Shown here: positions 56,701-64,000 of the stretch, piece after piece
How the letters are laid out: every line of letters starts with the position of its first letter
Position numbering within the stretch: position 1 is the first letter of the stretch
NCBI RefSeq assembly: GCF_009829985.1
Contig: NZ_SZZU01000002.1
Location: forward strand, 62,001-126,000
Length of the DNA stretch: 64,000 bases
Direction of reading: 5' to 3'
DNA from: Pantoea sp. Aalb
GTDB lineage: Bacteria; Pseudomonadota; Gammaproteobacteria; Enterobacterales; Enterobacteriaceae
Made by a program: the position numbers and the translations under genes
Notes under the pieces: generated by a model
The model's input: only the letters and a program-made list of their open reading frames with translations
Databases searched by the model: none
Told to the model about the DNA's origin: nothing

Positions 56701-56916
56701 TTAGTATAAACGAGTATGCCTTGCGTTCTCGCGGATTAATTTCTTAACATGACGTTTTACTGCAGCTGCTTTAGCACGTTTACGTTCAGTAGTCGGTTTT
56801 TCATAAAACTCACGACGACGAACTTCAGCCATAATGCCAGCTTTTTCGCAAGAACGCTTGAAGCGACGCAACGCTACATCGAAAGATTCGTTTTCACGTA
56901 CTTTTATTACAGGCAT
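56701..56916 (-). CDS. rpsU: 30S ribosomal protein S21
   Basis: S21 is a small basic protein near the anti-Shine-Dalgarno end of 16S rRNA and is needed for initiation. The 71-residue product has the E. coli length and keeps IKVRENESFDVALRRFKRSCEKAG-type sequence, EVRRREFYEKPTTERKRAKA and the basic C-terminus RHTRLY. It heads the rpsU-dnaG-rpoD operon and is divergent from tsaD by 233 bases, the E. coli arrangement. Confidence 0.99.
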   Translation of the reverse strand: MPVIKVRENESFDVALRRFKRSCEKAGIMAEVRRREFYEKPTTERKRAKAAAVKRHVKKLIRENARHTRLY

Positions 56917-57149
56917 TTAATTCTAACCCCGATTAAATGAAATTTAAGATGTTGGTTATTTTTTCAATATATATATTGAGTTAAGTATTTTAAAATATTT
57001 AAATTATCTTTATATAGTTTGAATTTAGTATTACATACTATTTTATAATAAGCAAAATATTTATTTTTTTATAAAAATTAAATATATTTTAATTATTATA
57101 TATTTTATAATAACAAAATATTGCATGATAATAATATGGTAATAAAAAC

Positions 57150-58175
57150 ATGCGAGTTCTAGGTATTGAAACATCTTGTGACGAAACTGGTATTGCGATT
57201 TATGATGATGTACTGGGGTTATTGACAAATCAATTATATAGTCAAGTAAAATTACATGCTGATTATGGTGGAGTAGTTCCAGAATTAGCATCGCGGGATC
57301 ATGTACGAAAAATAATACCACTTATTCAAGCTGCTTTAAAAGAATCAGATTTAAAATCTAACCAAATCGATGCTATAGCATATACTGCAGGTCCTGGTTT
57401 GATGGGTTCATTATTAGTAGGTGCTACTGTGGGTAGTGCTCTTGCATTCGCTTGGAATGTTCCTGTTATACCAGTTAATCACATGGAAGCTCATCTATTG
57501 GCCCCAATGATGGAAGAAAACCCACCGCAAGTTCCTTTTCTTGCATTACTGGTTTCTGGTGGACATACACAACTTATTAAAGTTACTGGAATTGGTAATT
57601 ATAAATTATTAGGTGAATCAATTGATGATGCTGTAGGAGAAGCATTTGACAAGACTGCTAAATTATTAGGATTCGATTATCCAGGTGGTCCTATGTTGTC
57701 TCATATAGCTAAGCATGGTAGACCAGGACGTTTTACTTTTCCATATCCTATGACTAATCGACCTGGTTTTGATTTTAGCTTTTCTGGTTTAAAAACTTGT
57801 GTCGCTAATATTATTCGTAAAAGTCCAGCAGATCAATTAACCCGTGCAGATATTGCATATGCATTTGAAGATGCAGTGATAAATACATTAATGATTAAAT
57901 GTCAACGTGCTTTAGAACATATAGGATTGAATAGATTAGTTGTTTCTGGAGGTGTTAGTGCTAATCATACTCTTCGTAAACGTATGTCTGAAATGATGCA
58001 ATTAAGAAAAGGAGAAGTATTTTATGCATGTCCAACTTTATGTACAGATAATGGCGCAATGATTGCTTATACTGGTATGGTTCGCTTAAAAGAAAATTTT
58101 CCTAAAACAAATTTTACTGTAAATGTATACCCACGGTGGTCATTAACAGAATTACCATCTCTTGAATATAAATAA
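57150..58175 (+). CDS. tsaD: tRNA t6A transferase TsaD
   Basis: TsaD transfers threonylcarbamoyl to A37 of ANN-reading tRNAs, with TsaB and TsaE. The 341-residue product (337 in E. coli) is an ASKHA-fold protein: GIETSCDETG at the start, the metal-binding HMEAH at 111-115, LVSGGHTQL, GEAFDKTAKLLG and CTDNGAMIAYTG with the last metal ligand. All ligands are intact. It is divergent from rpsU. tsaE is at 20216-20695. Confidence 0.98.
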   Translation: MRVLGIETSCDETGIAIYDDVLGLLTNQLYSQVKLHADYGGVVPELASRDHVRKIIPLIQAALKESDLKSNQIDAIAYTAGPGLMGSLLVGATVGSALAFAWNVPVIPVNHMEAHLLAPMMEENPPQVPFLALLVSGGHTQLIKVTGIGNYKLLGESIDDAVGEAFDKTAKLLGFDYPGGPMLSHIAKHGRPGRFTFPYPMTNRPGFDFSFSGLKTCVANIIRKSPADQLTRADIAYAFEDAVINTLMIKCQRALEHIGLNRLVVSGGVSANHTLRKRMSEMMQLRKGEVFYACPTLCTDNGAMIAYTGMVRLKENFPKTNFTVNVYPRWSLTELPSLEYK

Positions 58176-58230
58176 AATTATTCATGATATTAGAAGCTAA
58201 TTAGTAATGATTCGAATAGAGATACCATTA

Positions 58231-58265
58231 TATTTATCGAGCTAAATATTTATCGAGCTAAATAT
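58231..58265. repeat. 16-base tandem duplication after tsaD
   Basis: Two exact adjacent copies of TATTTATCGAGCTAAA (58231-58246, 58247-58262) are followed by TAT, the start of a third. It lies in the tsaD-folB spacer, where E. coli has plsY on the opposite strand. Confidence 0.85.
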
Positions 58266-58431
58266 CATTTAAATATAAAATTTAATAATATCTTAATATA
58301 ATTAAGAAATATAGTTTTTAACTTTTGATAATTTATTTAGAGAGATTGTTTAACGCAAATACATTAAAATATATCTTAATTATAGTAAATTAGTTAATTT
58401 ATATTTAATAATAATTAAAGAGAGTGATAAA

Positions 58432-58785
58432 TTGGATATTCTATTTATAAAACAACTTACGGTATTTACAACTATTGGTATATACGATTGGGAAAAAGAT
58501 ATACAACAGAAACTATTATTTGATATTGAAATAGCTTATAATAGTAATTCAAAGATACACTATAATGTAAATAATTACTTAAGCTATACAGATATATCTA
58601 ACTCCATTTTTCATTATTTACAAGATAAGAAATTTAGTTTAATTGAACATATAGCGCAAGAAATCGCTCAGTTATTAATGAATCAATTTAAAATTGATGG
58701 TATACGTATTAAAGTAGAAAAACCAGGAGCTATTGCTCAAGCAAAAACTGTTGGTGTATATATTGAACGTGGGAATTTTAATTAA
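58432..58785 (+). CDS. folB: Dihydroneopterin aldolase
   Basis: FolB cleaves dihydroneopterin to hydroxymethyl-dihydropterin for folate synthesis. The start is a TTG (58432): LDILFIKQLTVFTTIGIYDWE aligns with the E. coli start MDIVFIEQLSVITTIGVYDWE. The 117-residue product (122 in E. coli) has the catalytic Glu in DWEKDIQQKLLFDIE and the Lys in KVEKPGAIAQA, and SLIEHIAQEIAQLL. It lies between tsaD and uppP; plsY, present here in E. coli, is missing from this place. Confidence 0.95.
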   Translation: MDILFIKQLTVFTTIGIYDWEKDIQQKLLFDIEIAYNSNSKIHYNVNNYLSYTDISNSIFHYLQDKKFSLIEHIAQEIAQLLMNQFKIDGIRIKVEKPGAIAQAKTVGVYIERGNFN

Positions 58786-58927
58786 AGTAAAAGAATTATA
58801 AGAAAATATTTAATTTTTCAAGTTTTATCTATTTAAACATATTAATTTTAATAATTTTAGATATTAATGTATTTTCATTAGTGTATTACAAATACCACAA
58901 CTTAAATAAATAGTTCAAATTATTTTA

Positions 58928-59761
58928 ATGATTCATATTTATCACTTTAATATAGCTATAATCTTAGGAATTATTGAAGGTTTTACAGAGTTTTTACCTA
59001 TTTCTTCTACTGGACACATGATTATAATAGGATCTATTCTTGGTTTTCAAGACAACAATGCTAACACTTTTGAAATAGTAATTCAACTTGGTTCTATCCT
59101 AGCGGTAGTAGTAAAGTATCGATATATACTATTAAAATTAATTAATATCAATATGATTAGAAATCATAATAAAGAATTTAATGAAAATTCATTGAATTTA
59201 TTTCATATTTTAATAGGTATTTTACCAGTTACGCTATTAGGTTTTTTATTACATAATCAAGTTAAAACTATGTTTAAGCCAATAAATGTCATGTATGCAA
59301 TGATATTTGGAGGTCTCTTACTTATAACTGCGGAATATATTAAAAATAAATACTTAAAACAAATTATGAATATTAATTTGATTACTTACCGTCAAGCTTT
59401 TATAGTTGGGTGTTTTCAGTGCCTAGCTTTATGGCCAGGTTTTTCTCGTTCTGGTGCTACAATTTCTGGTGGTATGTTTATGGGAATTAGTCGTTATGCT
59501 GCTTCAGAGTTTTCGTTTATTTTAGCAGTTCCTACGATAATTGGAGCGACCTGCTTAGAACTTTATAAAAATATTAGTTTTATAACATTACAAGAGTTGC
59601 CAATGTTTATAATCGGTTTTATCAGTGCTTTTATTGTAGCGCTCGTATCTATTGATATTCTTCTTAATCTAATTAAGCATGTTTCTTTTGTTGTCTTTGC
59701 CATATATCGTTTTATTATTGCTTTAGCAGTATATTTTATTTGTATATTACATGTTCATTAA
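58928..59761 (+). CDS. uppP: Undecaprenyl-diphosphate phosphatase UppP (BacA)
   Basis: UppP recycles the undecaprenyl carrier used for peptidoglycan and LPS O-unit synthesis. The 277-residue product (273 in E. coli) is a polytopic membrane protein with both active-site segments: EGFTEFLPISSTGHM near residues 17-31 and PGFSRSGATISGGMFMG near 175. Its last 15 bases overlap the convergent cca end. Keeping this gene fits the retention of MreBCD and AmiB and so of a cell wall. Confidence 0.97.
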   Translation: MIHIYHFNIAIILGIIEGFTEFLPISSTGHMIIIGSILGFQDNNANTFEIVIQLGSILAVVVKYRYILLKLININMIRNHNKEFNENSLNLFHILIGILPVTLLGFLLHNQVKTMFKPINVMYAMIFGGLLLITAEYIKNKYLKQIMNINLITYRQAFIVGCFQCLALWPGFSRSGATISGGMFMGISRYAASEFSFILAVPTIIGATCLELYKNISFITLQELPMFIIGFISAFIVALVSIDILLNLIKHVSFVVFAIYRFIIALAVYFICILHVH

Positions 59762-60988
59762 TCCTTTTTCAATAGCTATAATTCGGCGTTTGGTTAATTC
59801 TTCTTTAACATATTTACCCTTAAATCCAGCAAGAATTATATCTTTTGTTAATATAGATTGAGCTAAAGAAAAGGCTGTACGTAAGTAATTTCCCTGCCAA
59901 TACATTACATTCTCTAATTCTAATACAGAACCATATCTTCTCACTCGCGCATCAGCTTCACTAGTTAATGCTAACTGTTCTATCCGTTGTGGTTTACGCC
60001 ATGCATCAATATGGTCAAATAAAGCAACTAAGCTATGAGCGGATTGGTCTTGAATATTATGGACTACACTATGAAACTGATTGACAATTAAAGCTAAATT
60101 ACGAATTTGCTTTGGTATGTTAAATCGTTCACATAATGATTGAATAATAGGAATTCCTGATACATTATATTCTTTATAATCAATAAATTTTTTAGGTAAA
60201 GTTAATACTTTACCAATATTTTGAAGTAAAGTAGCAAAACGTACATCTAGCTCATTAGATAACTTAGCTACTAAAGCTAAAGACATTAATGAATGATGTA
60301 CTTCAATATTAACTTCTGAATGAATTATATTTGTTGTTGATAATTCATATAAATTATCAATTTCAGGAAATAAAACTTTTAATGCTCCACAATTACGAAG
60401 TACGTGAAAATAGATCTGTGGATTAAGAGTTAATAGTGCTTTCTCTGTTTCTTTCCATATACGTTCTTTAGTAAGATTTGCCAATTCACCACTGCTTGTC
60501 ATTTTAATCATTAAATTTTCTGTTTCTTTTGCAATTTTAAAATTTAGATGAGCTAACTTTGCAGCAAATCTTGCTACACGTAGTATACGTAAAGGATCCT
60601 CATTAAATGCAGAAGAAACGTGGCGTAAAATGCGAGATTTTAAATCTTTATAACCACCATATGGATCAAATAATATTCCATTTTTATCTTGTGCCATAGC
60701 ATTAATAGTTAAATCACGACGTTTTAAATCTTGCATAAGAGTAACATCTGGTGTAAATAAAGTAACAAAACCAACATATCCTTTTCCTACTTTACGTTCT
60801 GTACGTGCTAACGCATATTCTTCATGACTATGTGGGTGTAAAAAAACCGGAAAATTTTTTCCAACTTTTTGAAATCCTTTATTAAACATTTCATTAGGAG
60901 TACTTCCAACTACAACCCAATCTTTATCTTTAATGGGTAAATTTAATAATGAATCCCGTACTGCACCCCCGACTAAAAAAATTTGCAT
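59747..60988 (-). CDS. cca: CCA-adding tRNA nucleotidyltransferase with degenerate HD domain
   Basis: Cca adds or repairs the 3' CCA of tRNAs. The 413-residue product (412 in E. coli) has an intact class II nucleotidyltransferase core: GGAVRDSLLNLPIKDKDW with the catalytic carboxylates, RRDLTINAMA and EDPLRILRVARFAAKL. The E. coli enzyme also has a C-terminal HD phosphohydrolase domain. Here its signature CHDLGKG reads LQNIGKV (Gln256-Asn257), and the following His-rich stretch is replaced by YKEYNVSG, so metal binding looks lost. The nearby DAWRKPQRIEQLALTSEADAR is well kept. It converges with uppP. Confidence 0.97.
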   Translation of the reverse strand: MQIFLVGGAVRDSLLNLPIKDKDWVVVGSTPNEMFNKGFQKVGKNFPVFLHPHSHEEYALARTERKVGKGYVGFVTLFTPDVTLMQDLKRRDLTINAMAQDKNGILFDPYGGYKDLKSRILRHVSSAFNEDPLRILRVARFAAKLAHLNFKIAKETENLMIKMTSSGELANLTKERIWKETEKALLTLNPQIYFHVLRNCGALKVLFPEIDNLYELSTTNIIHSEVNIEVHHSLMSLALVAKLSNELDVRFATLLQNIGKVLTLPKKFIDYKEYNVSGIPIIQSLCERFNIPKQIRNLALIVNQFHSVVHNIQDQSAHSLVALFDHIDAWRKPQRIEQLALTSEADARVRRYGSVLELENVMYWQGNYLRTAFSLAQSILTKDIILAGFKGKYVKEELTKRRIIAIEKGLMNM

Positions 60989-62815
60989 TGAATTACTCCA
61001 TAGGAAAGTAAAATATATTTACTAATGATGATAATTTATTATGTTATTTTTCTATGATCTTTTAAAGTATTTAAGTTTTCAATGAAAAAAAATATCTACT
61101 AATTAAGTAGATATTAATATAATATAAATAAATGTATATTATATTGATTTTATCAAGAATTAAATTTTCTGTTTTTATAAAAAATTATATTTTTTATACT
61201 TAAAAATTTATTTAATTAATTTATTAATTACTTAATTGATTAAGAAATATAATAATAAATTATTATCTTAAAATTTAAATTTATTTAAAATAAAACATAA
61301 TTTAAATATAATGTATTCATATTTTTATACATATAAAAAATATTTTTAGATTATTAGTTTGTTAAATAATAAATAGGAATTTAAATATATTTATATTATC
61401 AAATAAGATAAAACAATAAATTTATTTATTTTAAATAACGATATAAATAATTATTATATAACTTTAAGTCATTAACTCCTTTTTTAAAAAGGTTATCTAT
61501 TCTTTGAATAAATTTATTACAGAAAACATTTATTTATTAAAAATTATTAATAATGATTAAAGTTCAAATAGAAAATACTAAATACTTGAATGAGTTTATG
61601 TATACTATTAAATTATCATAAAATTAATGTATTAATATCTATTAAATAAATTTGATATTATATATTAATCTTTAACAACTAATATCTCCTATAATTAACT
61701 ATCTATGATAAATCATATTTTAAAGCTATTTAAATATCAGTAGCTAAAATCATTACTTTAATTTAAACACTTAAAAAGTTTTAATAATTAAAATTATTGA
61801 CCATTACAGATATGATATTACTATCACTTTTATTATCATTGTTTAAATGTAGTGATTTATTAATCTGATAAATCTAAATTATTAAAGTAAGTAGTATACT
61901 AAATATACTATTTAATGATACTAAAAAATATTTTTTGAATGACACGATTTTATAAAATTAAAATACGATTAATTTTAAAATAAAAGTTATATGTACGATT
62001 GACTACCTTAAGGGATTTTCAATAATTTTCTATACGGTACTATAGCTATTATAGTAAGTATATTAAAGTAGGTTACTAATTTCTATCTATCTAGAAAAAT
62101 TAATTATTATGTATTTGCTGTAATCCACATACAATATCTAGTATTTATATTAAATTGATGTCTTTCTAATTTTATTTATTACTTTAGTAAGATTATTAAT
62201 GATTTTCATTATCATTAACAATATAAAAATAGATATAAAGGCATTAGTATTATTACATAAACTTTTAATCTTTGGTGAATATAGTAAGCTCTATGTTCTT
62301 TTTTTAAGATTATTAGCCATAATATTTTATATTTACTATTTAATACATATAGGATACAAAAAATTATGAAATAATAAAAAAACGTTTATAAAATATAATA
62401 ATAAGAGTATAAAAACTGAAAATAACTAAAGTAGCTAACATCAATAATATTAATTTTGTTATACAATATCATTTTTAAGGTTAGGGTTATTTATTGGAAT
62501 ATTTTCTTTAAAAATATTGATTTAATAAAACTAAGACTTTTCATTTAATATTCCTTTTTATAATTATGGGTTAATGAGGTAAAAATTGCTTATATACACA
62601 TATATCATTTTACAGAAAATATTACATTATTTAACTCTGAAAAGAAATTTTCAAATATTTTAATCAATTATTATTAATTATTAAATATGTAGCCATGAAC
62701 TGTAATTAATAGCTTTGGCTAATATAAAAATAACTTATCTAGTTTAGATTGAGTAAATATTAATACACTTCTTTTATGAGTTATTGAATATTTTATGTAG
62801 TTAGGAGTCTATGTC
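60989..62815. other. 1.8-kb gene-free region between cca and hldE
   Basis: E. coli has ygiM (htrG), ygiF and glnE between cca and hldE. No piece of these is readable to me on either strand, so they are erased or deleted and replaced by AT-rich DNA. It contains an intrinsic terminator at 61085-61115 directed toward cca, a TGATTTTCATTATCA palindrome-like site at 62200-62214, and the hldE ribosome-binding site GGAG. No tRNA was seen. Confidence 0.65.
61085..61115 (-). terminator. Intrinsic terminator on minus strand upstream of cca
   Basis: On the minus strand AATATCTACT and AGTAGATATT (61091-61115) form a ten-base-pair stem with a five-base loop, followed directly by TTTTTT. It has the full shape of a Rho-independent terminator, but no gene on that strand lies upstream of it inside the window. 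Confidence 0.7.
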
Positions 62816-64000
62816 ATGAAATTAACACCTCCTTCATTTAATACTGCCTCAGTAATGGTTGTTGGGGATATAATGTTAGATCGTTACTGGTATGGTCCTA
62901 CTTACCGTATATCGCCAGAGGCTCCAGTACCTGTTGTAAAAGTTAATACAATTGAGGAACGTCCAGGTGGTGCAGCTAACGTAGCAATCAATATTGCAGC
63001 ATTAGGTGCATCTGCTCGTTTGATTGGTTTGATTGGTGAAGACGATGCAGCGCGTATACTTATTAAAAAATTACATACTTTAAAAGTACAATGTGATTGT
63101 ATAGTTCTCAAAAACCATTTGACTATCACTAAGTTACGTGTCTTATCACATAATCAACAACTGATTCGTATAGATTTTGAAGAAAATTTTGATGATATAG
63201 ATCCAATATTATTATACAATCGTGTATATCAAGCTTTAAGTACTTCTGGTGCATTAGTCCTTTCTGATTATGCAAAAGGTACATTGAATAGTATACAAGA
63301 GATAATTCAGTTAGCACGTGAAGTAAATGTTCCTGTATTAATAGATCCTAAAGGTACTAATTTTGACCGATATCGTGGAGCAACATTATTAACGCCCAAT
63401 TTATCTGAATTTGAAGCCATAGTTGGTAAATGTAAAACTGAAGATCAAATTATGAACCGTGGTATGCAGTTATTAGTAGATTATGAGATATCTGCATTAC
63501 TTATAACTCGTTCAGAAAATGGTATGACTCTTCTACAAAAAGGGAAAGATCCATTACATTTACCTACTCAGGCACAAGAAGTTTTCGATGTTACTGGAGC
63601 TGGTGATACAGTAATTGGTGTTTTAGCTTCTGTTATCGCTGCTGGTCAAAGTCTTGAAGAAGCATGTTTTTTTGCTAATGCAGCAGCTGGTTTAGTTGTA
63701 GGTAAACTAGGTACCTCTACTGTTAATACTTTTGAATTAGAAAATGCCACTAGTAGTTTTGGTGTAATGACAGAAGAAGAACTTAAAGCTGCAGTAGCAA
63801 TATCTCATCAACGTGGTGAAAAAATAGTTATGACAAATGGTGTATTTGATATTTTACATGCTGGGCATGTTTCTTATTTAATAAATGCACGTAAACTTGG
63901 TGATCGTTTAATTGTAGCTGTAAATAGTGATCAATCTACAAAACGTATTAAAGGTAAAAATCGCCCAGTAAACTCATTAAAAAATCGGATGGTTGTTCTT
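62816..64000 (+). CDS. hldE: Bifunctional heptose kinase/adenylyltransferase HldE, 3' end cut by window end
   Basis: HldE makes ADP-D-glycero-beta-D-manno-heptose precursors for the LPS inner core. From ATG 62816, with GGAG eight bases before, 395 codons read without interruption to the window edge (E. coli 477). The N-terminal ribokinase-type domain has VVGDIMLDRYWYGPTYRISP, RPGGAANVAINIAALGA and the catalytic DVTGAGDTVIGVLAS; the C-terminal nucleotidyltransferase domain starts at MTNGVFDILHAGHVSYL with the HxGH motif. An ATG five bases upstream is in another frame with an immediate stop. It implies that lipid A-heptose LPS is still made. Confidence 0.97.
   Translation, partial: MKLTPPSFNTASVMVVGDIMLDRYWYGPTYRISPEAPVPVVKVNTIEERPGGAANVAINIAALGASARLIGLIGEDDAARILIKKLHTLKVQCDCIVLKNHLTITKLRVLSHNQQLIRIDFEENFDDIDPILLYNRVYQALSTSGALVLSDYAKGTLNSIQEIIQLAREVNVPVLIDPKGTNFDRYRGATLLTPNLSEFEAIVGKCKTEDQIMNRGMQLLVDYEISALLITRSENGMTLLQKGKDPLHLPTQAQEVFDVTGAGDTVIGVLASVIAAGQSLEEACFFANAAAGLVVGKLGTSTVNTFELENATSSFGVMTEEELKAAVAISHQRGEKIVMTNGVFDILHAGHVSYLINARKLGDRLIVAVNSDQSTKRIKGKNRPVNSLKNRMVVL

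Noticed and set aside
62200..62214. Fur-box-like TGATTTTCATTATCA and similar palindromes at 44408-44425 and 49093-49107
   Set aside because: Only partial fits to the 7-1-7 consensus in AT-rich DNA where such sequences arise easily, and no iron gene is adjacent.

Overview
The window reads as a piece of the reduced, AT-rich chromosome of an obligate intracellular symbiont of insects in the Enterobacterales. Nearly every gene is a direct counterpart of an Escherichia coli gene, usually of almost the same length. Gene order follows E. coli in long blocks, but many ancestral neighbours are gone and have left AT-rich spacers of 0.3 to 1.8 kb. I see no insertion sequence, prophage, plasmid gene, CRISPR array or recently acquired cluster. 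Candidatus Baumannia, Blochmannia and Ishikawaella are the kind of organism suggested; the sequence alone does not let me choose. Percentages and map positions for E. coli are from memory.

Layout. Bases 1-11533 correspond to the E. coli 73-minute region: prmA (cut by the window start), accC, accB and aroQ on the minus strand, then mreB-mreC-mreD, tldD, argR and mdh. Bases 11557-47578 correspond to about 94-96 minutes: mscM, psd, rsgA, orn, tRNA-Gly, nnr, tsaE, amiB, mutL, miaA, hfq, hflX, hflK, hflC, purA, rnr, rlmB, rpsF, rpsR, rplI, cysQ, tamA, tamB, ppa, a DUF441 gene, a decayed mpl and pmbA. Bases 48070-64000 correspond to about 71-69 minutes: dolP, rsmI, rnpB, yqjK-yqjE-yqjD, tRNA-Ile2, rpoD, dnaG, rpsU, tsaD, folB, uppP, cca and hldE (cut by the window end). 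The two joins, mdh/mscM and pmbA/dolP, are rearrangement points relative to E. coli, and both fall between convergent genes.

How the genes fit together. The window carries parts of basic information processing: sigma-70, primase, ribosomal proteins S6, S18, L9 and S21, RNase P RNA, CCA-adding enzyme, t6A synthesis (TsaD, TsaE), MiaA, RsmI, RlmB, RNase R, oligoribonuclease, Hfq and RsgA. Envelope functions are also well kept: MreBCD, AmiB, UppP, Psd, TamA/TamB, DolP, HldE, MscM, HflKC and YqjDE. Metabolic genes are few: biotin carboxylase and BCCP for fatty acids, AroQ for chorismate, Mdh, PurA, CysQ, FolB and pyrophosphatase. ArgR is an intact transcription factor, which is uncommon at this degree of reduction. 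Both halves of the TldD/TldE protease are present, 37 kb apart.

Most notable signals: mutL has no ATG, GTG or TTG at its proper start and appears to begin at AUU behind a perfect Shine-Dalgarno; mpl is a full-length, recently killed gene; the Cca HD domain has lost its His-Asp pair; an intact S6:S18-binding leader precedes rpsF; an 18-bp inverted repeat carrying DnaA-box-like ends lies between aroQ and mreB; an intrinsic terminator points out of a gene-free 1.7 kb region upstream of cca; and an 18-bp GC-containing palindrome lies just upstream of rpoD. I did not find a novel multi-gene system here.
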